A stretch of 64,000 nucleotides of DNA from assembly GCA_948144175.1 (NCBI GenBank), contig CANXME010000807.1, forward strand, positions 1 to 64,000. The letters are read 5' to 3'. Shown piece by piece: positions 31,549 through 42,700 of the stretch. Position numbers and translations under genes: made by a program. Position 1 is the first letter of the stretch. Every line of letters begins with the position of its first letter. This stretch comes from Closterium sp. NIES-65 (lineage: Eukaryota > Streptophyta > Zygnematophyceae > Desmidiales > Closteriaceae). The notes under the pieces were generated by a model. The model did no database searches and had not been told where the DNA came from. It saw only the letters and a list, made by a program, of their open reading frames with translations.

Positions 31549-32442
31549 AGGTTCCCTAGTGGGAACGCTTCTTAGGGCCCACCACTGAAATTGATTTTTT
31601 TCCTGACCGGAGCGCGAGTCGCCCCTGCTCGAGGCGCGCCCCGTGGGCCGCCCTCTCGTTGCATCCCATGCCCTTAGCGGCCTGTCGCGCCCTCCTAGAG
31701 GCCCCTCTCGCGGCCCCTCGCGCCACCCTTAGCGGCCCCGTCGCCACCCCTAGCGGCCCCGACGCCACCCTATATGGCCCCGTCGCCGTCCTTTGCGGCC
31801 CCGTCGTCGCCCTTCTAGGCCCCTCGCGGCCCCTTCGCGGCCCCGTCGCCGCCCCTAGCAACCCCGTCGCCGCCATTTGACGCCCCTCGCAGCCCCTTTG
31901 CGGCCCCGTCGCCGCCCTTTGAGGCCCCTCGTGGCCACTTCGCGGCCCCGTCGCCGCCCCTAGCGGCCCTGTCGCCGCCCTTCGAGGCCCCTCGCAGCCC
32001 CTTTGCGGCCCCGTCGCCGCCCCTAGGGGCCCCGTCGCCGCCCTTCGAGGCCCCTGGCGGCCCCTCTACGGCCCAGTCGCCGCCCCTAGCGGCCCCGTCG
32101 CCGCCCCTATCGGCCCCGTCGCCCCTCCCCGGCCCCTTCACCGCCGAGCCGCCGAGCCGCCAAGCAGCCAAACCACCGAGCCGCCGAGCCGCCAAGCAGC
32201 CGAACCACCGAGCCGCTGAGCCGCCGAGCCGCCGAGCCGCCAAGCAGCCGAGCCGCCGAGCCGCCGAGCCGCCGAGGCCGCCGTCAAGCCGCCACTACCG
32301 AGCCGCTGCCGCCAAGCCGCCGTCGAGCCACTGCTGCCACTGCCGAGCCGCTGCCACCGCCGTTGCAGCCCTGTTCCTACCGGCGCGCCCCGCCCCTACC
32401 CACCCGGACTAGTGAGAGCACTCCCTGCTAGACCACTGCTGT
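31549..32442 (+). repeat. Copia-E leader, GC-rich tandem arrays
   Basis: 31680-32130 holds repeats of GCGGCCCCGTCGCCGCCCCT with GAGGCCCCTCGCGGCCCC alternating. 32145-32340 holds GAGCCGCCGAGCCGCCAAGC units. It ends at the Gag start at 32443. Confidence 0.72.
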
Positions 32443-33720
32443 CATGGCTACCCCCAGTGTCCTCACCTTTGATGCTGAGAGTCGTGCTGTTGACTTCGAG
32501 GTCTGGGTCGATGACCTACAGCTCTTCCTATAGTGCGATATGACAGACGGAATCTCCTTGTTTGATCTAACCTCTGGTGCCTCTCCTGCCCCGTCTGCTG
32601 ATGCTGACAGCACTGTTCGCTCACAGTGGGCCACACGCGATGCTGCTGCCCGTCTTGCTGTGCGTCGCCACTTACCAACCGCTGAGCGTGCGCACTTAAG
32701 TCAGTACAAGAGTGCTAAGACCTTGTACGACGCTGTAGTTGCACGCTACTCTTCCCCTGCCAGTGCTGCCCTTAGCCGCCTCATGTTGCCGTACCTGTTT
32801 CCTGACCTCGCCGCCTTTCCCACTGTCGCTGACCTTGTTATGAACCTTCGCACTAGTGACACCCGCTACCGCGCTGCGCTCCCTGCTGAGTTCTGCGCCA
32901 AGAACCCCCCCCCATGTACGTCACCCTCTACTACATAGTCACCCGGCTCCCTGACTCCCTTCGCTCGGTCAGGGACCACTTCCTCTCTGTTTGCCCCACC
33001 ATTCTCACTGTTGACCTCCTCGAGGAGCGCCTCTTGGCAGCTGAGAAGAGTAGAGTCGCTGTAGGAGCCTCTCGAGGTGACCCTCGTGCCCCTGTCTTTG
33101 AGGCGTGCTCCCCCTCCCCCCTTTTGCCCTCTGTTGCCTCTGCTGCTACCGTCGACTTCGTTGGCACCGAGTCGGTCGGCGCTGCGTCTACCCCTAGCGG
33201 GCGACACCGCACCGGCAAGGGCAAGGGGGGCAAGGGCGCTGGAGGGGCTGGCGGGGGTGATAGAGGTGGCGGTGGAGGAGGCGGAGGGAGTGGGGGTGGT
33301 GGTGGTAGTGGTGGCGGGGGTGGGGGCTTTGGTGGCGGCGGTGGCGGCGGGGGCGGCGGCGGCAGTGGCGGTGGGAGCGGAGGAGGAGGCGGTGGAGGGG
33401 GTGGCGGCGGAGGAGGTGGAGCTAGTCGGGGTGGCTCTGCGCAGCGGGGCGGCTTTGGTGGTGGTCAGCGCCAGCAGCAGCAGCGCACTCGTGAGACCCC
33501 GCCCCCCCAGCAGCTTCGTGAGTGGTACGCTTCGCGTTAGCGGGGTGGGGGTTCTGGTCCCTGTACCTACGTCCTGCTAACCAGCGACCGTACGGGTGAG
33601 CAGTGCGGGGGCCCGCACCCCACCCAGCGCTTCTTCGGCCACCTGACGGATGCCTGGCATCTCCAGTTCCCTGACGCCACTGAGATCCATCGCTTGGGAG
33701 AGCTGTAGAGGCCGGGGGTT
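32443..33720 (+). pseudogene. Copia-E Gag region
   Basis: Begins MATPSVLTFDAESRAVDFEV, the same start as Copia-A and G. The capsid-type part runs to about 33180 (ARLAVRRHLPTAERAHLSQY, LSRLMLPYLFPDLAAFPTVA, SVRDHFLSVCPTILTVDLLE), then KGKGGKG, a Gly tract (33230-33430), ETPPPQQLREWYASR (about 33500-33540) and a variant of the C-X13-C zinc-type segment (about 33565-33640). It would build the particle and bind RNA. Broken. Confidence 0.8.
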
Positions 33721-33839
33721 GCTATCTTTGATCTTGATTATGATGCTATTCTTGCTGCCATGTATGCTGTTTCTACTAGTGATGAGGGTGACTGTTACCT
33801 GTATGTTCCGCCTGACCCGGGCATTAGAGGTTGCTGCTC

Positions 33840-35010
33840 TAGGTGCTGGTGAGGCTGCTGCTCTAGGTGCTAGTGCGTCTGCTGCCCCAGCTGGCGAGTC
33901 AGCTCTCTCAGGTACCACGTCGGCTCAGGCCGTACACACCTTCACCCTTGACTCGGGTGCTTCCCGCTCCTTCTTTCGAGACCGCACCACGCTTACGCCG
34001 CTTAGTCGGCCGCTTGCGATCTCCCTGGCGGACCCCTCTGGGGTTCCTGTCCTTACTCACTTCTCCACTGTCTTACCGTGTCCGGCAGCCCCCTCTGGCA
34101 CCCTGTCAGGTCTCTACCTCCCCTCGTTCTCTACGAACTTGGTGAGTGGTGCTGATCTACAGGATGGGGGGGTTTGACCAGTTCACTCCTGCGAGTCAGC
34201 GGGTGACCCACTGTATGTGTGCTCGAAGGGGCCGACACTTGGCCACGTTTACCCATCGGCCGGGGTCGAGCCTGTACACACTGACTACTGAGTCTCCTCC
34301 GGCTGCTGCGTCTGGTCAGGTAGTTGCGTCGAGCCAGGTGTTTGCTGCAGCGTCCAGGTCTGGTCCTGAGTCTACTCCCTGCTCGTGTCCTCTCCTGTCC
34401 CACCAGACTCTCCTCTGGCACCACCGCCTTGGTCACCCCTCCCTGCCTCGTCTCCGAGGCATGGCCTCCCGTGTCCTTGTCTTTGGTCTTCCCCGGTCCC
34501 TCCCTCCCCTCCCTCCCGGGCCTGCCCCTACCTGCGTTCCCTGTGTCGAGGGGCGGCAGCGGGCCGCCCCTCACTCCTACGAGTTTCCTCCGACAAAGGC
34601 TCCGCTGCAGACTCTTCACATGGACGTGTGGGGCCCCGCCCGCGTCCGTGGCCAGGGTCACGAGCGTTACTTCCTGTTGGTGGTTGACGACTACTCGCGT
34701 TACACCACGGTGTTCCCCTTGCGCAGCAAGGTTGACGTCACTGAGGTGTTGATTGACTGGATTCGCGCAGCTCGTCTCCAGCTCAGAGAGAGTTTCGGCT
34801 CGGACTTTCCTGTTCTACGTCTGCACTCTGACACAGGCGGGGAGTTTTCCTCTGCCCTTCTGGGAGCCTTCTGTCGTGCACAGGGAATCCGCCACACCTT
34901 CACGCTTCTGGCCTCTCCACAGCAAAATGGGATTGCTGAGCGCCGCATTGGCATGGTCATGGACGTCGCTCGTACGTCCATGATCCATGCGGCTGCTCCC
35001 CATGAAGCGG
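33840..35010 (+). pseudogene. Copia-E protease and integrase region
   Basis: Protease LDSGASRSFFRDRTTL (about 33950-33985), pre-integrase HHRLGHPSLPRLRGMASRV (about 34420-34470), integrase HMDVWGPARVRGQGH (about 34617), the HSD-GGEF segment (about 34830) and QQNGIAERRIGMVMDVARTS (about 34920-34980). A few breaks. Confidence 0.82.
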
Positions 35011-36410
35011 ACGCCGGGTTCTCCGCCTGTTTTCAAGGCGCGTTATGTGGCTCGAGGCTTCAGTCAGCGGCAGGGAGTTGACTACTTTCAGACCTTCTCT
35101 CCCACCCCGAAGATGACCACTCTTTGGGTGCTGCTGCACATAGCCGCTTAGCGCGACTACGAGCTTCACTCTCTTGACTTCAGCACAGCTTTCCTGCAGG
35201 GCAGCCTGCACGAGGAGATCTGGCTACGCCGCCCACCTGGCTTCACTGGGTCGTTTCCCCCTGGTACCCAGTGGAGCCTTCGGCGGCCAGTCTACGGTCT
35301 CCGTCAGGCGCCCCGTGAGTGGCAAGACACACTGAGGACTATACTTGCGGCTCTTGGGTTTGCTCCTTCTACTGTCGACCCGTCGTTGTTTCTGTCACCG
35401 ACACCTCTTTGCCGCCGTTCTACATCCTCGTGTACGTCGACGACTTGGTCTTTGCCACTGCTGACACTGCTGGACTCGCCCACGTGAAGTCCGAGCTACA
35501 CAAGAGATACACGTGCACAGACCTGGGTGAATTGCGCAGCTACCTTGGCTTGCAGATCACCCGGGACAGAGCACAGATCACCCTGACTCAGTCACACATG
35601 GTGCAGCAGGTCCTTCAGCGCTACGACTTCACGTACTCTTCGCCTCAGGCCACTCCTCTGTCTACTCGCCACTCGCTCTCAGCTCTGCCTTTGGATGAGT
35701 CCGTAGAGCCGAGTGGCCCGTACCCAGAGCTTGTTGGCTGCCTCATGTACCTGATGACCTGCACACGACCTGACCTTGCATACCCTCTTAGCATCTTGGC
35801 ACGCTATGTTGCTCCTGGGAGACACCGACCAGAGCACATGGCTGCAGCGAAGAGGGTGTTGCGCTACTTGTGCAGTACGTCGGGCATGGAGCTAGTGCTT
35901 GGAGGGCGACGTTCAGTGGTTCTCACAGGTCACGCGGACGCTTCTTGGGCTGACGACCAGGCTACGCAGCGGTCGTCACAGGGTTACACCTTCAGCCTTG
36001 GTTCCGGCTCTGTTTCGTGGCGGTCTACCCGCTCGTCTTCTGTTCTCGGCTCCAGCTGTGAGGCTGAGATCTACGCGGGGGCCATGGCTGCACAGGAGCT
36101 ACGCTGGCTCACCTACCTGCTGACTGACCTAGGAGAGCCGCCTCGTTCTCCAGTTCTGTACGTAGACAACAAGGCCATGCCGGCCTTGTGTCGGGAGCAG
36201 CACAGACTGGAGCACAGAACGAAGCGCATTGCTCTTCGCTACTTCCTTGCTCGTGAGCTGCAGCAGCGTGGTCAGCTGCGCCTTGCTTACGTGGCCTCTG
36301 AGGCCAACACTGCTGATATCTTTACAAAGGCACTTCCGCCTTGTGATCATCAGCGCTTCTGTACGATGCTAGGTCTTGTGCCTACTTGGCCTCACTTGCT
36401 CAATTCTTGA
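35011..36410 (+). pseudogene. Copia-E reverse transcriptase and RNase H region
   Basis: RT text from PPVFKARYVARGFSQRQGVDYF, active-site YVDDLVFATADTAGLAHVK (about 35430-35480), then RNase H with CEAEIYAGAMAAQELRW, YVDNKAMPALC and the CDHQRFC end block, stop at 36410. The last 363 residues stay in one frame. Confidence 0.83.
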
Positions 36411-36607
36411 CCTTGCTTGTACTATGATCTTTCTATACCTGCACTTGCTTGTTTACCTTTATATATGATCTTGCATGTGAACTGGCCTTGTGGCCTTGAA
36501 CTTGTGCTCGGACTGTGTGGTGACGTTGTGATCCACCCTGAGCTTGCTTTGCTTTGGTTGACTGGTCTTGTGACCTCTTGTTCTCCCCCACTTTGCCTAT
36601 GGGGGTG
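36411..36607 (+). promoter_or_regulatory. Copia-E 3' untranslated part with hairpin
   Basis: A TTATATATG box (about 36460) and CCACCCTGAGCTTGCTTTGC. At 36585-36605 the CCCCCA/TGGGGG hairpin overlaps the polypurine tract directly before the LTR. Confidence 0.65.
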
Positions 36608-36733
36608 TGTCAAACTCATATGCTATAGTCTGTGTAGGCTGTAGTGGGGTAGACAACATGGGGTACAACACTTTTAGGTTTTCCTACTTGTACCCACCTG
36701 TTTGCTAGTTCATTCATTCCTCATTTCTTCACA
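36608..36733 (+). repeat. Copia-E LTR, 3' copy
   Basis: 126 bp, TGTCAAACTC to TTCTTCACA, followed by target duplication CAAGG. Confidence 0.92.
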
Positions 36734-37819
36734 CAAGGGTGGGAAGGTCCTCAACCTCACCGACAACAAGGTCGTGACCACGGTGGAGGCAATCTTTCTA
36801 CGAAACGCTGTTGCTGGAGGTGTGGAAGGTGAAGCATGGGCAGGCATCGGAACGGATGCGGACCCACTCGCCGACGGACTCGTCAACGGCGACGTTCCCG
36901 CTGCTCGCCGAAGTCGACGAGCCTGCTGGGGAGGACATCGAGGACGTTCCTCCTCCCTCTCCTCCTTTTTTTTCCTATTGTGTCACCCCTTACCGCCATA
37001 TTGTGTGAGCTAACACCTTCGTCGACCTATGGCGATGAGGGGAGCATGTGGACGTTGCCAATGGTGCCGACCAGTGGCATTGCCAGCGGCCGACGTGACG
37101 TCAAGCACGTCGACGATAGTGAGCTACCAGGCTTGCCCGTCACCGACCTCATACAATACGCTGCTCGACGATGCCCATGGCGATGTCGACGTGCCTGAGC
37201 TCGACCCCAACGTTCACGCTGACCCAGAGCACCGCTGGGACATCACGATGATGACGAGCTAGAAGGGCAAGGCAGTGAAGGCCGCCATGGACAAGGAGAT
37301 CCAGAGCCTCATCGCCAACGGCACGTAAGAACTGGTCGAGCGTCAGCGCGGTATCAAAGTGATGAAGAATCGGTTGGTGTTCATGGCGAAGTACCACGTC
37401 GAGGACACGGTCACTCGCGAAAAGGCGTGTTTTGTCGTGAAGGTATTCACGTAGGTGTACAATGTTGATTAGGACGAGACGGTGGGGAGGTACGCCACGA
37501 TAAGTATCTTCCTCAGCATCGTTAGTGTCCTTGACCTGCACCTGATGCAGCTCAATATGAAGAAAGCATTTCTGCAGAGCGAGCTCGACTATGTACTCTA
37601 CATGTACCAGCCCGAATACTACAACGACGGGGCTCGCCGCGTGTGCAAGCTGCTAAGGAGCTCGTACGGGCTGGAGCAGTAGCCGCTGCTGTGGTAATTG
37701 GCGCTCGACGCAGTGCTGCCCGGCGCCAACCGGAGCAAGAGCCAGGCCAACGAGGCTCTTCAATTCAAGGTCGCCGACGACGGAGTGGCGTGTCGGGTGC
37801 TCCTCTACGCGACAACTTG
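36734..37819 (+). pseudogene. Copia-F integrase end and first part of reverse transcriptase, fossil
   Basis: Continues from 31411. It reads VLNLTDNKVVTTVEAIF, an acidic spacer (DVPAARRSRR, DVPPPSPP), a pre-RT region (VPELDPNVHADPEHRWD) and the RT block LDLHLMQLNMKKAFLQSELDYVLYMYQPEYY ... RVCKLLRSSYGLEQ (37530-37680), matching copia RT text usually seen as QLDVKTAFLNGDLEEEIYM and the KSLYGLKQ motif. Broken. Confidence 0.7.
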
Positions 37820-37951
37820 TGTGAAGAAGTGAACGCGAATGAATGAACTATGAACGAAGTGAGTACATATAGGAAACCCTAATTGGGTTGTACCCCCTAT
37901 GGGATACCCCACTATAGCCTACACAAAAGCATAAGTTATGATGTTCAGACA
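37820..37951 (-). repeat. Copia-G LTR, 3' copy
   Basis: 132 bp, TGTGAAGAAG to GTTCAGACA, preceded by target duplication ACTTG. Confidence 0.92.
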
Positions 37952-38165
37952 CACCCCCATAGGCAAAGTGGGGGAGAACAAGGGGTCACAAGACCACTCA
38001 AGCAAAGCAAAGCAAAGCAAGCTCAGGGTGGATCACAACGTCACCACACAGTCTGAGCACAAGGTCAAGGCCACAAGGCCAGTTCACATGCAGGAGGAGA
38101 CATATATATATAAGTCTAAACAAGCAAGAGTAGGTGTATATATATATGCAAGAATACAAGTAAGG
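37952..38165 (-). promoter_or_regulatory. Copia-G 3' untranslated part with hairpin
   Basis: The CCCCCA/TGGGGG hairpin at 37954-37974 sits on the polypurine tract. ATATATATATAAG boxes lie near 38100-38150. Confidence 0.65.
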
Positions 38166-40430
38166 TCAAGAGGTGAGCAAGTGAGGCAAAACAGGGACAA
38201 GTCCCAGCTGAGTGCAGAAGCGCTGATGATCACAAGGCGGAAGTGCCTTGGTGAAAACATCAGCAGTGTTGGCCTCAGAGGCCACGTACGCAAGTCGCAA
38301 CTGACCACGCTGCTGCAGCTCATGAGCAAGAAAGTAACGGAGAGCAATGTGCTTCGTTCTGTGCTCCAGACGCTGCTCTCGACACAAGGCCAGCATGGCC
38401 TTGTTGTCTACGTACAGCACTGGAGGAGAACGATGCGGCTCTCCAAGGTCGGTCAGCAGGTAGGTGAGCCAGTGAAGCTCCTGTGCAGCCATGGCCCCGG
38501 CGTAGATCTCAGCCTCACAACTGGAGCCGAGAACAGAAGACGAGCGAGTAGCCCGCCACGAAACAGAGCCGGAACCAAGACTGAAGGTGTAACCCTGCGA
38601 CGACCGCTGAGTAGCCTGGTCGTCAGCCCAAGAAGCGTCCGCGTGCCCAGTGAGAACCACTGGACTCCGCCCTCCAAGCACTAGCCCCATGCCCGACGTA
38701 CTGCACAAGTAGCGCAACACCCTCTTCGCTGCAGCCATGTGCTCTGGTCGGTGTCTTCCAGGAGCAACATAGCGTGCCAAGACGCTAAGAGGGTATGTAA
38801 GGTCAGGTCGTGTGCAGGTCATCAGGTACATGAGGCAGCCAACAAGCTCTGGGTACGGGCCACTCGACTCTACGAACTCATCCAAAGGCAGAGCTGAGAG
38901 CGAGTGGCGAGTAGACAGAGGAGTGGCCTGAGGCGAGGAGTACGTGAAGCCGAAGCGCTGAAGGACCTGCTGCACCATGTGTGACTGAGTGAAGGTAATG
39001 GTGCGGCGTGCTCTGTCCCGAGTGATTTGCAAGCCAAGGTAGCTGCGCAGTTCACCCAGGTCTGTGCACGTGTGTCTCTTCTGCAGCTCCGACTTCACGT
39101 AGGCGAGTCCAGCAGTGTCCGCTGTGGCAAAGACCAAGTCGTTGACGTACACGAGGATGTAGAACGGCGGCAGAGAAGTGTCGGTGCGCAGAAACAACGA
39201 CGGGTCAGCAGTAGAGGGAGCAAACCCAAGAGCCGCAAGTGTAGTCCTCAGTGTGTCGTGCCACTCACGCGGTGCCTGGCGGAGACCGTAGACTGGCCGT
39301 CGGAGGCTCCACTGGGTGCCAGGAGGGAAAGTCCCAGTGAAGCCAGGTGGACGGCGCAGCCAGATCTCCTCATGCAGGCTACCCTGCAAGAAAGCTGTGC
39401 TGAATTCAAAAGAGTGGAGCTCGTAGTCGCGCTGAGCGGCTATGTGCAGCAGCACCCGAAGAGTGGTCATCTTCGGGGTGGGAGAGAAGGTCTGAAAGTA
39501 GTCAACTCCCTGCCGCTGACTGAAGCCACGAGCCACGTACCGCGCCTTGAAGACAGGTGGAGAGCCCGGCGGCCGCTTCACCCTGTAGATCCACATGCCA
39601 CTGACGATGTTCGCCCCAGGAGGGGGAACCGCGTCAACGTAGGTGCCTGTGGACTTCTAGGAAGCCATCTCTGCATCCATAGCTGCCTGCCACTGAGACG
39701 AGTAGGGACCCTCTACGGCCTCCGCGTAAGAGCGCGGAGTCGGGATGTCTAGTGCATCCGGGTCTCCCTCAGGGGTAAGCAGTACGGACGCGAGATGAGG
39801 TGAAGCAGCAGCTAGACACTGGAACTCCTCCTGCCTGTCCTCAAGGACGTCCGTGCTAAGAGCACACTCACCCCCGACGGACGGAGGACAGACAGACACA
39901 GGCTCAGCAACAAGACTGGCAGCCTAGTCTAGACGACAGCGAGCAGCAAAGTCGACGAGCTCAGCAACAAGCGCAGACGCAGCAGTGGACTCAAAAGAGG
40001 GGTCAGTGACGACAGTAGCAAGGAGACGCGTGACAGTAGGACTGGCAGCACGAAGAGAGTCCGACTCAGGGTCGGCAAGCACAAGAAGAGAGGACTCAGG
40101 AGGAGAGGGCAAAGGGGCACGCAGAGGAGCAGTGGACGGACGCAGAGACATCCGGTGCGTGCCAGGGACAGGAGGAGGACACTGACGCGAACTGCGACCA
40201 CTAGTGCGAGCAGCAGGAACAGGCAACGCAGGACGGGACGCAGGCTCACAACGCTCAGCAAGACCTCCAGTAGGACCAGTGTACGGAGAAGGAGAAGGCA
40301 GTGGGGAGGCCGGCGGTAACTGTGACTGTGACTGGACAGGCGGTGGACACCCTACAGAAGGAGAAAGACCAAGAACCTGCTCAAGGAGTGGAACGAAGTA
40401 CGGCCGAGGCCGCGCGGCAACTCCAGACAC
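38166..40430 (-). pseudogene. Copia-G reverse transcriptase and RNase H region
   Basis: Reads SPYTGPTGGLAERCEP, LVAELVDFAARCRLD, GGECALSTDVLEDRQEEFQC, RT from IYRVKRPPGSPPVFKARYVARGFSQRQ through the active-site region near 39135, LGLQITRDRARRTITFTQ, then RNase H CEAEIYAGAMAAQEL and YVDNKAMLALCREQRLEHR to the stop at 38166. The last 476 residues form one frame, the longest RT-RNase H stretch in the window. Confidence 0.86.
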
Positions 40431-41100
40431 AGCAGCGACAGCACCAGCACCCTCAGCGGCAGCACCAGGGCCAACAGCACCTCCAGCAGCAGAACCTCCA
40501 GCAGCACTAGCAGCACCCGCAGTAGGACCACCGCCAGGAAGGACAGCAGCAGTCTCAGCACCAACACCCTCAGTAGCTCCAGCGCCAGGCGGACCCGAAG
40601 AAGCTCCAGCTCGAGCAGTACACCTCCAGCGGCGAGCAAACCACTCACGCAGCTCCTTTGGAGAGAGTGGCTCCCGCCGAGACGAAGCACCCGGAGAGCC
40701 TCCAGGCCCCGCACCGCCAGACGCTAGGGGGGGAGGTCCAGTGGCTGCAGGCTCCGCAACTCTAGGCTCAGCAGCACCCCTGGCTCAGCAGCTCCTGACG
40801 TAGCACCCCCAGGCTCAGCACCCCCAGTCGCAACACCCCCAGGCTCAACACCCCCAGACTCAGCACTCCCAGGCTCAGCACCCCCAGGCTTAGCACCCCC
40901 AGGCTCAGCACCCCCACTCGCAGTACCCCCAGGCTCAGCACCCCCAGACTCAGCGCCCACACGCGCAGCACCCCCAGAGTCAGCACCCCCAGGCTCAGCA
41001 CCCACAGCAGTACCACAGTCACCAGCAACCTCGACCGGCTCGACTGCGTCTACCTGGGACACACCTGAAGGTGCAGGACCCTGAGGGGGAAGGGGGTCTA
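40431..41100 (-). repeat. Copia-G integrase-RT linker repeats
   Basis: 40765-41010 is a 15-bp array (CCCCCAGGCTCAGCA on the plus strand) reading GAEPGGAEPGG in the element. The second LREW motif (SPKELREWFARR) lies at about 40630-40675. Confidence 0.75.
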
Positions 41101-42700
41101 CCTGGGGGGGACCTGGCACAAGGAAGTGCGGTGGCGGGGGGGCGGAAGGAGTGCGGTAGGGGAAGAGGCGGTAGAAGGGGACTGACTCGTCGAACGTGAC
41201 GTCCTGGGAGGACAGAACACGACGAGACGAGGGGTGGTAGAACTGCCATCCTGGGGCGTCAGGGGGGAAGCCTAGGAAGACACAGGGAGCAGCACGAGGG
41301 GACAGCTTGTCCGCAGACAAGTCGCGGACAAACGCCCGAGATCCCCAGACACGGAACGCAGACGCATCGCCGACCTTCCCCGTCCACAGGAGAGCTGGGG
41401 AGGTCTCCGGCCGGGAGACCCTGGGGTGAAGGTTGATCTGATGCGCCGCGTACCGAACCGCAAACGGGCACAAAAAATGGGGGGCAGCCGCATGCATCAT
41501 GGACGTACGAGCGACGTCCATGACCATGCCAATGCGGCGCTCAGCAATCCCATTTTGGTGTGGAGAGTCCGGAAGCGTAAAGGTATGGCGGATGCCTCGT
41601 GAACAACAGTAGGCTCGCAGAAGGCCAGAGGAGAACTCTCCACCTCGGTCAGAGTGCAGACGCAGGACAGGAAAGTCCGAGCCAAAGCTCCTCCTGAGCT
41701 GGAGACGAGCTGCGCGGATCCAGTCCGTCAACACCTCAGTGACATCACCCTTGCTGCGCAAGGGGAAGACTGTGGTGTAACGCGAGTAGTCGTCATCCAC
41801 CAGCAGGAAGTAGCGCTCGTGACCCTCTCCACGGACGCGGGCTGGGCCCCACACGTCGATGTGAAGCGTCTGCAAAGGAGCCTCTGTCCGGGGAAACTGG
41901 GAGGAGTGAGGGGCAGCCCTGAACCGCCCCTCGACACAGGGGACACAGGAAGCTCCTGGCCCCAAAGGAAGGGGAGGGAGAGACCGGGGGAGACCAGAGA
42001 CAAGGACACGGGAAGCCATGCCCCGAAGACGAGGCAAGGACGGGTGGCCAAGACGGTGGTGCCACAGGAGAGTCTCGTGAGACAGGAGGCGACAGAAGCA
42101 GGGGGCAGACTCAGGACCAGACCTGGACGCGGCAGCAAACACCTGACTGGACGCAGCTACCTGACCAGACGCAGTGACTGGAGGAGACGCAGTGGTCAGT
42201 GTGTACAGGCTCAACCCCGGCCGACGTGTAAACGTGGCCAGGTGTCGGCCTGTCCGAGCGTCCGTGCAGTGGGTCACCCGCTGACTCGCAGGAGTGAACT
42301 GGTGAACCCCCGTATCCAGCAGGTCAGCACCACTCACCAAGTTTGTCAAGAACAAGGGTAGGTACAGACCAGACAGGGTGCCCGAGGGGGCAGCCGGACA
42401 CGGGAGGACAGTGGAGAAGTGAGAGAGGTCAGGGCCTCCAGAGGGGTCAGCCAGGGAGACTGCAACCGGCCGACCAAGCGGCGTGAGTGTGGTGCGGTCT
42501 CGAAAGAAGGAGCGAGAAGCCCCTGAGTCTAGTGTGAAGGTGAGGGAGGCCGAAGCCGACGCAGTACCTGAGAGCGCAGCCTCACCAGTACCTGAGGGTG
42601 CAGACGCACTGGCACCTAGAGCAGTAGCCTCACAAGCACCTAGCGCAGCAGTACCAATGCCCGGGTCGAGCGGGAAACACCGGTAACAGTCACCCTCATC
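41101..42700 (-). CDS. Copia-G protease and integrase, part of a 1005-residue frame
   Basis: Lies within an open frame at 40724-43741. Protease LDSGASRSFFRDRTTLTPL (about 42540-42480), pre-integrase HHRLGHPSLPRLRGMAS (about 42065-42015), integrase HIDVWGPARVRGEGH (about 41865), HSDRGGEFSSGLL (about 41660-41625), HQNGIAERRIGM (about 41565-41530) and the C-terminal PCVFLGFPPDAPGWQFYHPSSRRV block. The frame is long and undamaged here. Confidence 0.87.

Larger units (their letters stand above)
31412..36733 (+). mobile_element. Copia-E, young Ty1/copia LTR retrotransposon in Copia-F, broken
   Basis: 5322 bp with two 126-bp LTRs differing at two positions (1.6%) and exact target duplication CAAGG (31407-31411 and 36734-36738). 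Parts: primer site (31538-31548, slightly changed), repeat leader, Gag, protease, integrase, RT, RNase H, polypurine-tract hairpin (36585-36605). It is shorter than A or G. Several breaks despite its youth, so it is not a working copy. Confidence 0.9.
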